The notes under the pieces were generated by a model that did no database searches, was not told where the DNA came from, and was given only the letters and a program-made list of their open reading frames with translations. DNA of 64,000 bases, from assembly GCA_016713675.1 (NCBI GenBank), contig JADJOS010000001.1, forward strand, positions 1,364,001-1,428,000. Reading direction: 5' to 3'. The stretch is from Acidobacteriota bacterium. Its GTDB lineage: Bacteria; Acidobacteriota; Blastocatellia; Pyrinomonadales; Pyrinomonadaceae. This document shows positions 43,366 to 51,273 of this stretch, piece by piece. Made by a program: the position numbers and the translations under genes. Within the stretch, counting starts at the first letter, position 1, and every line of letters starts with the position of its first letter.

Positions 43366-43653
43366 CCTTTCGGTTATTCCAACGATCGCGTCACGACCGA
43401 TCGGGCCATATATGTGCGGATAGATCTCGCCCCCGGTCGATGGTTCTGTGACGAATTCACTCGTCAATCGGTCACTGTCGATCTCAAGCAAGATCACCTT
43501 ATCCACGCCGCCGTAATAACGTTCGATCACGCCGTCGAGTTGGCGATCAAAGCTGCAGTGGATGAATCCCTCGCTCGCAAGGCTTGCGTGTTCGTAAGTG
43601 TCGCCATCAAACGCCTCCCAAGCTTCGGGCAATACGATGTGGTAGATATACAT
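43309..43653 (-). CDS. DUF952 family protein with repeat-encoded tail
   Basis: From ATG 43653 the protein reads YIYHIVLPEAWEAFDGDTYEHASLASEGFIHCS, the start typical of DUF952; an earlier ATG at 43686 would add 11 unrelated residues. FVTEPSTGGEIYPHIYGPI closes the domain. The last ~18 residues (NADKTDRADMRG) are encoded by a 9-nt repeat arm and show a 3-residue period, so they are likely a later acquisition. Function unknown; it is next to truA on the same strand. Confidence 0.83.
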   Translation of the reverse strand: MYIYHIVLPEAWEAFDGDTYEHASLASEGFIHCSFDRQLDGVIERYYGGVDKVILLEIDSDRLTSEFVTEPSTGGEIYPHIYGPIGRDAIVGITERDLNADKTDRADMRGSERS

Positions 43654-43703
43654 CCTAGATTTAGTATTTTGAGCTTTTTCGCGCATTTAGCGGGCAATAA
43701 TTC

Positions 43704-44456
43704 TTAGTCATAATCGACCTTCAGCAGCGTCAGGCCTTGGGCTGACGCTGTTTTACCGGCGAGGTCGCGATCTCCTGTGATAATTGCCGTTTGAATTGTA
43801 TCAGAATCTTTTTCGCCACGCCCGACCTCGAGCATCGTGCCGACTATCGACCTGACCATGTATCGCAAAAAGCCTTTTGCGCTGATCCGAAACTCGATCA
43901 TCACGCCCTGGGCACGATCGTCCCAGCGGGATTCGATGGTAAAATCCGTCACGTTCCGAACCCGGTTCTCGCCGTCTGCCTGAGCGGACGAAAATGCTGT
44001 CCAGTCGTGTTCGCCGAGGAACGATCTCGCGGTGTCATTCATACGGCCGACATCGAGCGGCCGTGTCTCGTGATGGGCAAAACGCCGCCAGAACGGCGAC
44101 ATTACCGGTGCGTTAACGACGCGATAAATGTACGTTTTCGATCTCGCATTGAATCGTGCATGAAACTCGTCCGGAGCCTCTTCGCATTTCATAATGCGGA
44201 TATCGCGCCACATGTTGCCGTTGATGGCGTTCTTGAGCTTTTCGGGCGTGAACGGGCGGTTCAAAAACACATTCGCGACCTGTCCGTCGGCGTGAACACC
44301 GGCGTCCGTGCGGCCCGAACCGGTGACCTTGACGTCACCATCTTCGAGCATCCCGATCACGCGTTCGAGCTCGCCCTGTATCGTCCGCGAATTTTCCTGA
44401 ACCTGCCAGCCGTGAAAATCGGTGCCGTCGTATTGTATTAACAGTCGGTAATTCAT
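43704..44456 (-). CDS. truA: tRNA pseudouridine(38-40) synthase
   Basis: TruA isomerises uridines 38-40 of many tRNAs. The 250-residue length fits. Motifs: YDGTDFHGWQVQ, SGRTDAGVHADGQV with the catalytic Asp, FHARFNARSKTYIYRV, and the late RFLRYMVRSIVGTMLEVGRG-type segment (FLRYMVRSIVGTMLEVG). Its start overlaps the upstream ASCH gene stop by 4 bp (ATGA type), so translation is coupled. Confidence 0.96.
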   Translation of the reverse strand: MNYRLLIQYDGTDFHGWQVQENSRTIQGELERVIGMLEDGDVKVTGSGRTDAGVHADGQVANVFLNRPFTPEKLKNAINGNMWRDIRIMKCEEAPDEFHARFNARSKTYIYRVVNAPVMSPFWRRFAHHETRPLDVGRMNDTARSFLGEHDWTAFSSAQADGENRVRNVTDFTIESRWDDRAQGVMIEFRISAKGFLRYMVRSIVGTMLEVGRGEKDSDTIQTAIITGDRDLAGKTASAQGLTLLKVDYD

Positions 44457-44914
44457 CGTGGAAACAATAACCTAAAACGCTCACAGCATACGACCGATCG
44501 ATCGGTGAATTCGATGCCGAGTTCGGCGGCTTCGCGTTCGAAATAAGTGCGATGCACGTTACGCCAATATTCGAGCGACCCGTCGCCTTCGCCCTCGTCA
44601 AAAGCAAAAGTGGCGTCGACCTCAATGAACGGTAAATGCCGTATCTCCGTCGTCTGGATCACGCATATTGGTTCGCCATGAAGGTCAGTGACGACGCTGT
44701 AGCCGTTCTCTATCGGGGCCTCGTCCGGTTTGATCTCATTGACAATTGCCAGGCTTGCCGTCGCGGTCTTGTTTCCACTGAGGACCAAGCCTGCCAGATC
44801 CAACGCCATTTCCGGCGTGTTGCCGAAATACCAGACCTGATAACGCTCGCCGCCTTCGACGCCCGGAAATTCGCCTCGAAACCTTGTCCAAAATTCGGCC
44901 GCCTTTTCTGACAT
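44453..44914 (-). CDS. ASCH domain protein
   Basis: The 153-residue protein has the ASCH pattern: YFGNTPEMALDLAGLVLSGNKTATAS (with the G-x-K-x-x-T motif), EIKPDEAPIENGYSVVTDLHGEPICVIQTTEI, and HRTYFERE. ASCH domains are RNA-binding or amidohydrolase-like (YqfB cleaves N4-acetylcytidine). The conserved Lys and Thr are present. It is coupled to truA and 5 bp from the ATP-grasp gene. Confidence 0.87.
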   Translation of the reverse strand: MSEKAAEFWTRFRGEFPGVEGGERYQVWYFGNTPEMALDLAGLVLSGNKTATASLAIVNEIKPDEAPIENGYSVVTDLHGEPICVIQTTEIRHLPFIEVDATFAFDEGEGDGSLEYWRNVHRTYFEREAAELGIEFTDRSVVCCERFRLLFPR

Positions 44915-44919
44915 AGATA

Positions 44920-45774
44920 CTACGACATCAGTTCATTGATCGCCGACGCAAATCGCTGCGGTGAATCCGCGTCCATTCGCAAGTAAAGTGCCGGTTCTAT
45001 CAGTTCAAGCTCGATCAGGGCAAACTCATCTTCGTCGTCACGGACGAGATCGACGCGGGCATATAAGGGCGAAGGCGATATCATCTCAAAGGCTTTCCGG
45101 CCCGCATCGCTCAGTTCCGATGTCGGTTCGACCGCTGTGATCAGGCCGCCGTGTTCCTCCTGAACGCGAAAATCCTCTTCTTTCGGCGACTTGAGGATCG
45201 CATGGCTGTATTCGCCGTTGAAATAAAAGAGAGAATACTCGCCCTCAGTGACGATATTTTCGAGAAACGGCTGCACCATGAACGAACGCGTCGCAAAGAT
45301 CTCGGCGAGCAGCGGATCGAACTCGTTCAGCCGGTATGTGTGTTCAGCCGTTGCGCTGATCGTGGGTTTGATGATCAACTCCTCACAGCCTAGGTCTGCC
45401 ATCCAGCGATAGAACGACCGCTGCTCGTAAATACCGTCCCAGATAGTCGGTACGATCCGCAGACCGCGAGATTCAAGATCGCGAAGGTACCGTTTATCAA
45501 GATTCCATTTTACGACATCGAGCGGGTTTTCGAGGCGAGCCGATGATGAATCGACCCTTTCGAGGACCTTGAGGAATTCGTCGGGTGAGCGTTGATAATC
45601 CCACGGCGTGCGGATGACGACGATCTCAAAATGGTTCCAGTCGACTGAGGCATCGCGCCACGAAACGGTTTCGACCTTCCATCCAAGCTCTTCGAGCGGA
45701 GCAATGGCCAGATCGTCATCAGCGACATATTGGCCCATGTGGTCCATCGACAAAAAACAGCATTGTCGGGTCAT
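44920..45774 (-). CDS. ATP-grasp family ligase-like protein
   Basis: The 284-residue protein fits the RimK/glutathione-synthetase-like ATP-grasp fold: TPWDYQRSPDEF, NPLDVVKWNLDKRYLRDLESRGLRIVPT, IIKPTISATAEHTYRL, VQPFLENIVTEGEYSLFYFNGEYSHAILK, and ARVDLVRDDEDEFALIELELIEPALYLR (Mg-binding Glu cluster). Relatives occur in peptide ligation and cycloserine-type biosynthesis. The substrate is unknown. It overlaps pyrE by 4 bp. Confidence 0.87.
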   Translation of the reverse strand: MTRQCCFLSMDHMGQYVADDDLAIAPLEELGWKVETVSWRDASVDWNHFEIVVIRTPWDYQRSPDEFLKVLERVDSSSARLENPLDVVKWNLDKRYLRDLESRGLRIVPTIWDGIYEQRSFYRWMADLGCEELIIKPTISATAEHTYRLNEFDPLLAEIFATRSFMVQPFLENIVTEGEYSLFYFNGEYSHAILKSPKEEDFRVQEEHGGLITAVEPTSELSDAGRKAFEMISPSPLYARVDLVRDDEDEFALIELELIEPALYLRMDADSPQRFASAINELMS

Positions 45775-46343
45775 TGTGCTGCCACCGTCCTGCTTCCCGG
45801 TTTGACGGCCTCAATGCCCTGTGCGCACATTGGACATACATCCGACGCGTAACTCGGTACGTCGATGCTTACAAGAGAGATCCGCGGCACGCCGACATCT
45901 GCCGTGCCATTCGAACGGTCAATGATCGAAGCTGCTGCAGCCACATCTCCGCCGTTTGCGGTTAGTGCCGCGATACACTCGCGTGTCGAACCGCCGGTCG
46001 TGATCACGTCTTCGACGACCAAAATTTGTTCACCTTCTTTGAGGCTGAATCCCCGACGCAGCGTCATCTCGCCATTCTGCCGTTCGGTCCAAATAAACCG
46101 TATATTCATCGCCGCGGCTGTCGCGAAACCGATGACGAGCCCACCGATAGCCGGCGAGGCGACAGTATCAATGCCGGCGTCGAGAAAGTGCTCGGCTATC
46201 TCGCGTCCATATTTCGCCGCGTCTGCGGGAAACTGAAGAGCTAAGGCGCACTGTAGATACTTAGGGCTGTGCAGCCCGCTGGACAGCACAAAGTGGCCCT
46301 CTAGAAGCGCATTTGTTTCCCTGAATTTTTCGAGGATATCCAT
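45771..46343 (-). CDS. pyrE: Orotate phosphoribosyltransferase
   Basis: PyrE makes OMP from orotate and PRPP in pyrimidine synthesis. The sequence has GHFVLSSGLHSPKYLQC, SPAIGGLVIGFATA, and the PRPP-binding loop VVEDVITTGGST. The end has a CPMCAQG segment typical of one bacterial PyrE group. It heads the minus-strand run pyrE, ATP-grasp, ASCH, truA with 4-bp overlaps or short gaps, and is divergent from the exonuclease gene. Confidence 0.95.
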   Translation of the reverse strand: MDILEKFRETNALLEGHFVLSSGLHSPKYLQCALALQFPADAAKYGREIAEHFLDAGIDTVASPAIGGLVIGFATAAAMNIRFIWTERQNGEMTLRRGFSLKEGEQILVVEDVITTGGSTRECIAALTANGGDVAAAASIIDRSNGTADVGVPRISLVSIDVPSYASDVCPMCAQGIEAVKPGSRTVAAQ

Positions 46344-46366
46344 TTGAAATAGACTAACCCAAAACG

Positions 46367-46411
46367 CTCTGCGAACTCAATAAACTCCGCAAACTCTGCT
46401 AAACTCTACTC
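46367..46411. repeat. Single arm of 9-nt CTCTGCNAA units
   Basis: CTCTGCGAA, CTCAATAAA, CTCCGCAAA, CTCTGCTAA follow one another in exact 9-nt register and end 2 bp before the exonuclease start at 46413. No opposite arm is seen. It lies in a 69-bp divergent promoter gap. Confidence 0.7.
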
Positions 46412-46412
46412 G

Positions 46413-47249
46413 ATGACACCGTATCCTAACTTAATTTCCGAGTCATTGCTAATAAACGAGACGATCGCGTTACTGCGTTCCTTCGACGGCAAAGCGTCGG
46501 CGGTGAGTGTCGTGGATTTTGTGATGAAGATCAGAAAGCCGGAACGAAACCTCGCGAAAATGCTCGTTGCAGATCTCATTGCACGCGACCCGCGGCTGAC
46601 GCTGGACGATGACATGGTGGTCCTCGCCAATGACGGATTTGAACATCTCGAGCTCGAGAATACCGAATTTGTCGTCTTCGATCTTGAAACAACAGGAGCG
46701 AAAGCACCGCCGTGCCGAATTACCGAGATCGGTGCCTATCGCGTCAAGGGCGGCGAGGTGCTCGATAAATTTCATACGCTCGTCAATCCGCAAACGCCGA
46801 TACCGTCGTTCATCGTAGGCCTGACGGGCATAAACGACGCGATGGTCGCCGATGCTCCGACGTTCGCGGACGTCGCTCACGATTTTCTTGAATTTATCGG
46901 TGATTCGGTGCTGGTCGCGCACAATTCGGGGTTTGATATGCGGTTTCTCAATCACGAGATCGGGCGCGTGTTTCCTGATTATAAGCTCGCAAATCCGTGC
47001 CTTTGCACGGTTCAGCTTTCGCGAAAATTGCTGCCTGATATTCGCAACCACAAGCTCGTCACGGTCGCCGAACATTACTCGATCGACCTCGTCAACCACC
47101 ACCGCGCAAGCGCCGATGCGTTAGCGACAGCCCATATTTTTGTAAATCTGCTGACGCAAATGCGAAGCGACGGCGTGAGCGACCTCACGACCGTTCGCGG
47201 ATTCAGCTCACGAAAGAATAATTATGCCAGACACAAACACCGCGCCTGA
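46413..47249 (+). CDS. DEDDh 3'-5' exonuclease, DNA pol III epsilon-like
   Basis: Residues 1-80 form an unknown, possibly winged-helix N-terminal part (RDPRLTLDDDMVVLA). The exonuclease domain has Exo I FVVFDLETTG (Asp, Glu), Exo II VLVAHNSGFDMRFL (Asp), and Exo III with NHHRASADALATA (His, Asp). This is the DnaQ/epsilon pattern, also seen in UvrC-fused exonucleases. Its 3' end overlaps queF by 26 bp. Substrate is inferred to be DNA. Confidence 0.88.
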   Translation: MTPYPNLISESLLINETIALLRSFDGKASAVSVVDFVMKIRKPERNLAKMLVADLIARDPRLTLDDDMVVLANDGFEHLELENTEFVVFDLETTGAKAPPCRITEIGAYRVKGGEVLDKFHTLVNPQTPIPSFIVGLTGINDAMVADAPTFADVAHDFLEFIGDSVLVAHNSGFDMRFLNHEIGRVFPDYKLANPCLCTVQLSRKLLPDIRNHKLVTVAEHYSIDLVNHHRASADALATAHIFVNLLTQMRSDGVSDLTTVRGFSSRKNNYARHKHRA

Positions 47250-47649
47250 GGGTGTGAACAACCAGGGCCTCAATATAACGCCAACGCCGCGAAGCGAAAT
47301 GGGCCTGTATCCGCTCGATGCGTTTCCGTATGAATTTGCCGGGAAAGAGATCTGGGTCGAATTTGAAATGCCTGAATTTACGGCGATCTGTCCGTTTTCC
47401 GATTTTCCGGATTTCGGTGTGATCCGGCTCAAATATGTGCCTGATGAACTGTGCGTTGAGCTCAAAAGCCTAAAACTCTACATCAACTCGTTCCGTGACG
47501 TAAAGATCTTTCACGAGCACGTCGTCAATGTCATTCTCGAGGATTTTGTTGCGGCCTGCGACCCGCTCAAGGTCGAGATCGAGGGCGACTATCACGTTCG
47601 CGGGAACATCAAAACTGTGGTTCGGGCTAGTTATTCGAAGCCGGCATAG
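47224..47649 (+). CDS. queF: NADPH-dependent preQ0 reductase QueF
   Basis: QueF reduces 7-cyano-7-deazaguanine to preQ1 in queuosine tRNA modification. The short, YkvM-type form of 141 residues is seen: EFTAICPFSDFPDFG with the catalytic Cys, ELKSLKLYINSFRD, and HEHVVNVILEDFV. It begins inside the exonuclease gene and ends inside the convergent crp1 gene by 23 bp. Other queuosine genes are not in the window. Confidence 0.95.
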   Translation: MPDTNTAPEGVNNQGLNITPTPRSEMGLYPLDAFPYEFAGKEIWVEFEMPEFTAICPFSDFPDFGVIRLKYVPDELCVELKSLKLYINSFRDVKIFHEHVVNVILEDFVAACDPLKVEIEGDYHVRGNIKTVVRASYSKPA

Positions 47650-48337
47650 CCGGCACACCACCATTCGGCAACCCGTAACAGCTGCACGCTAACGCTTCGA
47701 GGCCTTTGCGATCATTAATGGTCATACTTCCGCGGACGTAGCTGATAAGGTCGCGGCGTTGAAAGCCGGTGGCGGCCTTGTTTACGGCTTCGCGCCGGAC
47801 GCCGACCATATATGAAAGGAATTCCTGTGTGATCTGAAAATGGTTCGAATTCATGCGGTCCTGTGTCATCAATAGCCAGCGGGCCAGGCGCGAATCGGTC
47901 GAGTGAAATCGGTTGCAGACGGCCGAACGGGCGACCTGCATCAATATCGAATAGGTAAACAGGCGCATTATCCGAGAGAGGTCGGCACCGGCCATACATT
48001 CGTTTCCAAACTCAGCTGCCTTCATTCGCAACGCTCGGCCCGCACCTTGTACCACTGCCCGGTTTTGCGAGACATTGACGCCTAAAAACACCGGCAGGGC
48101 TACCATTCCTTCATGTCCGACCATGCCGACCTCAATTGTCGAGTGATCATCGGCTGCTACCAGGAGGGAAATAATGCCGCTTTCGACAAAATAGACATGA
48201 GTGAGCGTGTCGCCGTAGTTGTAAACAACCTTTGCAAAATCCAGGTCCAACCGTTCGAATTTCGGGATCAGTTCGGCATACACGTGAGCCGGCAAGGCGG
48301 CGAGAAGGTTGTTTGGCGAAATCGCGGACATCGGCAT
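47627..48337 (-). CDS. Crp/Fnr-family regulator (copy 1)
   Basis: ATG 48337 follows an AGGGAGA element by 8 bp and gives 236 residues. An N-terminal cyclic-nucleotide-binding-like fold is followed by a C-terminal winged helix with recognition helix GVRREAVNKAA. The second gene (48500) is a paralogue. The Arg-Glu-x-Val pattern matches the DNA-contacting residues of E. coli CRP, whose sites have a GTG-N8-CAC core. The cAMP-contact residues of CRP are not preserved, so the effector is unknown. Confidence 0.87.
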   Translation of the reverse strand: MPMSAISPNNLLAALPAHVYAELIPKFERLDLDFAKVVYNYGDTLTHVYFVESGIISLLVAADDHSTIEVGMVGHEGMVALPVFLGVNVSQNRAVVQGAGRALRMKAAEFGNECMAGADLSRIMRLFTYSILMQVARSAVCNRFHSTDSRLARWLLMTQDRMNSNHFQITQEFLSYMVGVRREAVNKAATGFQRRDLISYVRGSMTINDRKGLEALACSCYGLPNGGVPAMPASNN

Positions 48338-48499
48338 CTTGAATGTCTCCCTTCGAGGTAATGCTTCGTAAAACACAGACGGCACAAGTTGGACAGGTTA
48401 ATTCTTTCCGATGTCGAATGATCGTAATGTCAAAGAGATCTTCGCGTGATGATGAAGAAAGGTAACGGTAACAGGTATGAGAGTCAATAGCTAGACGTT

Positions 48500-49237
48500 T
48501 TAGGCGAATGCCCGCGACATGCCGCTGCCCAGGAGGCGAATGTATTCGTCATTTACGACCTTGTAGCACTCACAGCAGGCTTTTTCGAGACCCGGGCGGT
48601 CGAGGATCGTCATTGTCCCGCGGACGTTTTTGATCAAATGTTTCGCGGTCAACTTGCGGGCGGCGAGTGTTACGCCTTCGCGGCGGACGCCGAGCATGTT
48701 TGATATGAGGTCATGGGTCATTACCAGTTTATCCGAATCGAGCCGGTCGTGGCTCAGCAGCAGCCAGCGGCAGAGCTGCTGCTCGACGGTGTGAAGCCGG
48801 TTGCAGACCGCGGTCTGCGAGATCTGTGTGATCAATGCCTGAGTGTATCTGAGCAGCAGATTGTGAAACTTACCGCCGAGCGAAAACTCATTCATCAGGT
48901 CTTTCGCCGCCATCTTGTATGCGCTGCCGGCACTCTGGATGACCGCACGGTTCGGCGTCGTGTCGCCGCCCATGAACAATGCGATGCCCAAAACGCCGTC
49001 GTTTCCGACCACTCCGATCTCAGCGGTCGCGCCATTTTCCATAATATATAGCAGCGATACGATGCAGGTCGTCGGAAAGTAAACGTAATCGAGGCGGTCG
49101 CCCGATTCGTACAGAACCCTACCAAGCGGCAGGTTCACCGCCTCGAGGTGAGGACGGATCCTTTCAAACTCAACATGCGGCAGTTCCGCAAGCAAATGAT
49201 TTTTACTGACCTCTATCGGATCGACCAAAGCGCGCAT
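48500..49237 (-). CDS. Crp/Fnr-family regulator (copy 2)
   Basis: The 245-residue paralogue of the 47627 gene shares the cNMP-binding-like fold, the conserved NRAV-G strand and the recognition helix GVRREGVTLAARK. Four or more Cys are present (CECC cluster near the C-terminus), perhaps coincidental. A GTG-N8-CAC palindrome at 49309 lies about 70 bp upstream of its start, suggesting autoregulation or control by copy 1. The two regulators are encoded in the same direction with a 162-bp gap. Confidence 0.87.
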   Translation of the reverse strand: MRALVDPIEVSKNHLLAELPHVEFERIRPHLEAVNLPLGRVLYESGDRLDYVYFPTTCIVSLLYIMENGATAEIGVVGNDGVLGIALFMGGDTTPNRAVIQSAGSAYKMAAKDLMNEFSLGGKFHNLLLRYTQALITQISQTAVCNRLHTVEQQLCRWLLLSHDRLDSDKLVMTHDLISNMLGVRREGVTLAARKLTAKHLIKNVRGTMTILDRPGLEKACCECYKVVNDEYIRLLGSGMSRAFA

Positions 49238-49308
49238 TGTTTATCTCACGATCAACGAAGGTATCAGCAGCAGAGGTAATTGGGACGGCTCGACTATACC
49301 ACACATGT

Positions 49309-49322
49309 GTGCGATATCACAC
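49309..49322. promoter_or_regulatory. CRP-like palindrome before crp copy 2
   Basis: GTGCGATATCACAC lies within a 20-bp near-palindrome TGTGTGCGATATCACACACA, about 70 bp upstream of the crp2 start at 49237. It has the GTG-N8-CAC core shared with the sites at 49634, 49694 and 50884. Confidence 0.65.
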
Positions 49323-49396
49323 ACAGAAATCCAGACCGCATGCTTACCGCTCGGCGGGTGGAGACTTCAGAATTGTTTCTTCTTGAGGGCGGAAGG

Positions 49397-49597
49397 TTAG
49401 GTCGCAGCCCTTTGAGTAGAGCCCGCCGTTTCCTCGCGGCCGAATATTTTAGTGTCGGGCACATTCTCGCTCCGCAATCGGCGAAAGCATTTTACGCAAA
49501 CACGTTCGCTGACATGATAGGCGAGACCGATCCTCGCGTCGCACCAGATGCATCTGACTATTTCGGCCAAATTTTCTACCTGTTTTAAGCGATCCAT
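49397..49597 (-). CDS. Small zinc-ribbon-like protein
   Basis: ATG 49597 gives 66 residues; a GTG at 49606 would add 3. Two CxxC pairs (CIWC at about residue 16 and CVKC at about 35) suit a zinc finger/ribbon. A CRP-like palindrome at 49634-49647 lies about 37 bp upstream, in good promoter position. No membrane segment. No family is recognised. A longer plus-strand frame covers the same DNA but lacks such motifs. Confidence 0.45.
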   Translation of the reverse strand: MDRLKQVENLAEIVRCIWCDARIGLAYHVSERVCVKCFRRLRSENVPDTKIFGREETAGSTQRAAT

Positions 49598-49633
49598 GAA
49601 AGCCACTATATGCGATACAGCACTTAGTTGTAT

Positions 49634-49647
49634 GTGCGATTTCGCAC
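49634..49647. promoter_or_regulatory. CRP-like palindrome, perfect half-sites
   Basis: TGTGCGATTTCGCACA (49633-49648) has perfect half-sites TGTGCGA and TCGCACA. It is 37 bp before the small zinc-ribbon start. A degenerate copy ATGCGATACAGCAC lies 24 bp closer at 49610. Confidence 0.7.
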
Positions 49648-49693
49648 AGTGACGATTCTTTAAAGTTCGAACCGGCCCCGGAAATGCTTCGAG

Positions 49694-49707
49694 GTGTGAT
49701 AACGCAC
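49694..49707. promoter_or_regulatory. CRP-like palindrome upstream of the 49895 gene
   Basis: GTGTGATAACGCAC keeps the GTG-N8-CAC spacing with one changed half-site base. It is about 190 bp before the 49895 start and 54 bp from the previous site. Confidence 0.55.
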
Positions 49708-49894
49708 ATACATTCCGTCACAACACGCGTAAATTTGGTCTGTATCAACCCAGGCGAAGCAAGTATAGGATAGTTAAGACCATTGGGTCTGACTCGGCGC
49801 TGCAACTACCGGCAGCGGCGGAGCGGCTGCAAGAACCGGCGAAAAGTTTGAACCGAGCGGCAGAGAGTCACATTCACGGAGAACCTACAAGGTG

Positions 49895-50215
49895 ATGATC
49901 AACACAAACGATCAGCGACCGCAGCTCGAGCCTCATAATGGAATGGACATCTTTCAGCGGATCTATATTGGTGATCCAACGGCCGTTGAGGATTGTACTC
50001 TCACATACGGTGCGTATATTCGCGAGCTGGCTAACTACAATATGTCTACGCAGGAAGAGGCGGAGAACGCCGCGGCAGCGATCTTTGACGATATCCGCGC
50101 GTTTGCCCGAAGCGAAAACGGCATGAACACACGAAAGCCTGAAGTGGAACTGATCCGGCAGATCGCTGTTCGGAGTATTGTAAAACAACGCTGGAACGGC
50201 CGAAAGTCGGTGTGA
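49895..50215 (+). CDS. Small sigma-region-2-like protein (copy 1)
   Basis: The 106-residue protein contains YGAYIRELANYNMSTQEEAENAAAAIFDDI followed by a Glu/Leu/Arg/Ile helix ending in AVRSIVKQRW. This resembles the helical core of ECF sigma region 2 (a D/E-A-E-x-A-x-x-I/V-F helix and an R-x-A-x-x-x-x-x-x-R helix), but region 4 is absent and DNA-contact residues are unproven. A paralogue lies at 51274. A GTG codon directly before the ATG could also start it. Confidence 0.65.
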   Translation: MINTNDQRPQLEPHNGMDIFQRIYIGDPTAVEDCTLTYGAYIRELANYNMSTQEEAENAAAAIFDDIRAFARSENGMNTRKPEVELIRQIAVRSIVKQRWNGRKSV

Positions 50216-50243
50216 TCGTCACGTATGACGCAAATGTAGTGAG

Positions 50244-50270
50244 AAAAGCGGCCTGTTTCAGGCCGCTTTT
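50244..50270. terminator. Bidirectional terminator between convergent genes
   Basis: A 12-bp perfect stem AAAAGCGGCCTG/CAGGCCGCTTTT around TTT has A and T tracts on both sides. It separates the 49895 gene and the hemerythrin gene. Confidence 0.9.
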
Positions 50271-50286
50271 TCGATCGGTCGCGAAT

Positions 50287-50748
50287 TTATTTTCCGGCCG
50301 CGGCAGCATACGATCTTTTGAAAGCTGCCTTTTCTTTTTCCATTTCGGCGCCGAGTTCCTCAAGCGTTGCGTCGTCAAACTGTTTTTTGACAAGCGGAAA
50401 CATCTCTTTTTCTTCCTCTTTGACGTGATGCTCAACGTCTTCGATCAGGACGGTCAGCTTTGGCTCGAATTTTTCGCTGTCGGTTGAAAGCGCATCGAGT
50501 TCGCGGAGAAACATTTTCACTTGGTGATGTTCCTCGACGCCCTCGAGCACGATGTCCACGAGTTCCTTGTTACCGTCAGCCTTTAGCTTTGGGTAAAACA
50601 CCTTTTCCTCAATGTGAGCATGGACGTCCAACTCCGCCTTTATCTTTTGAAAGATCGCCGGATGCTTGTCTTCACCGGTTTTCTCTACCTCGGCGAACAG
50701 GCCGGCTACGACCTCATGGTCTGATTTTAATAATTCGATAGCGTTCAT
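50287..50748 (-). CDS. Hemerythrin-like HHE domain protein
   Basis: The 153-residue protein is a four-helix HHE cation-binding domain: LLKSDHEVVAGLF, DVHAHIEEKVFYP, EGVEEHHQVKMFL, and EDVEHHVKEEEKEMFP supply the His and Glu ligands of a di-iron site. Possible roles are oxygen/NO sensing or iron storage. A CRP-like palindrome at 50884-50897 lies about 136 bp upstream of its start, so it may be part of the same regulon as crp2. Confidence 0.93.
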   Translation of the reverse strand: MNAIELLKSDHEVVAGLFAEVEKTGEDKHPAIFQKIKAELDVHAHIEEKVFYPKLKADGNKELVDIVLEGVEEHHQVKMFLRELDALSTDSEKFEPKLTVLIEDVEHHVKEEEKEMFPLVKKQFDDATLEELGAEMEKEKAAFKRSYAAAAGK

Positions 50749-51127
50749 AAACTCTCCTCATGTGAATGTATTTTTGAGCCCTACGTGCAGCCGTTCAAAT
50801 AGCCTAACAACGTGTCTTCGGACTAGTATGTGCGCTCAATGACATATGAACATCAATAAAGGAATGAATGAAATTCCTGTTTAGTGCGACATCGCACAGA
50901 CGCGTCCATGATAACGGAGGTATTTTAGATTTAAGCTTTAGCTAAATGTGATGTTAGATGGGTGCCATACCAAGATCGCACTTATGACAAATCTCCTTTG
51001 TCGTTGACGTTAATTTGGCTACAGCTCGTTTGATAACCTTCAGACGTTGATCGCGGCTTCGGCCGCATCGAGGAGCGGTTGTTAGGGTTCGGCCGCTCCT
51101 CAAAACTTATTGACCAGAGTGAGAGAA
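50749..51127. other. Divergent regulatory gap, hemerythrin to small ORF
   Basis: About 380 bp with the CRP-like palindrome at 50884 and a half-site at 50830. No gene recognised. Confidence 0.45.
50884..50897. promoter_or_regulatory. CRP-like palindrome in the hemerythrin upstream region
   Basis: GTGCGACATCGCAC has perfect GTGCGA/TCGCAC half-sites. It could serve the hemerythrin gene (136 bp) or, on the other side, the small ORF at 51128 (230 bp). Confidence 0.65.
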
Positions 51128-51256
51128 ATGGACTTTGTGGCATTCATCCAGAGCTATTCGAGATTGCTGTTTGACGTGATCCGCGGCAAACGCGAGACCT
51201 CTTATCCGCTCGGGCCAATTTGGCGTTGGAACCACAAACGTTACCGTGACCTGTAA
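51128..51256 (+). CDS. Possible 42-residue small protein
   Basis: ATG 51128 follows GTGAGAGAA and opens a 42-codon frame (MDFVAFIQSYSRLLFDV, later GPIWRWNHKRYRDL). The stop is 17 bp before the start of the next gene, with the AGGAG site of that gene in between. The size and spacing fit a real small operon partner, but no homology can be judged. Confidence 0.4.
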   Translation: MDFVAFIQSYSRLLFDVIRGKRETSYPLGPIWRWNHKRYRDL

Positions 51257-51273
51257 ATAGAGGAGTTATCGAT

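Larger units (their letters stand above)
49238..49891. other. Regulatory region with three CRP-like palindromes and one small gene
   Basis: Of about 650 bp, the identifiable parts are the operators at 49309, 49634 and 49694, a weaker copy at 49610, and the small zinc-ribbon gene at 49397-49597. No other gene is convincing. Confidence 0.5.

Noticed and set aside
49280..49588. Plus-strand frame of 102 codons overlapping the zinc-ribbon gene
   Set aside because: It begins across an operator region, has no motifs and runs antisense to the frame with CxxC pairs and better promoter placement.
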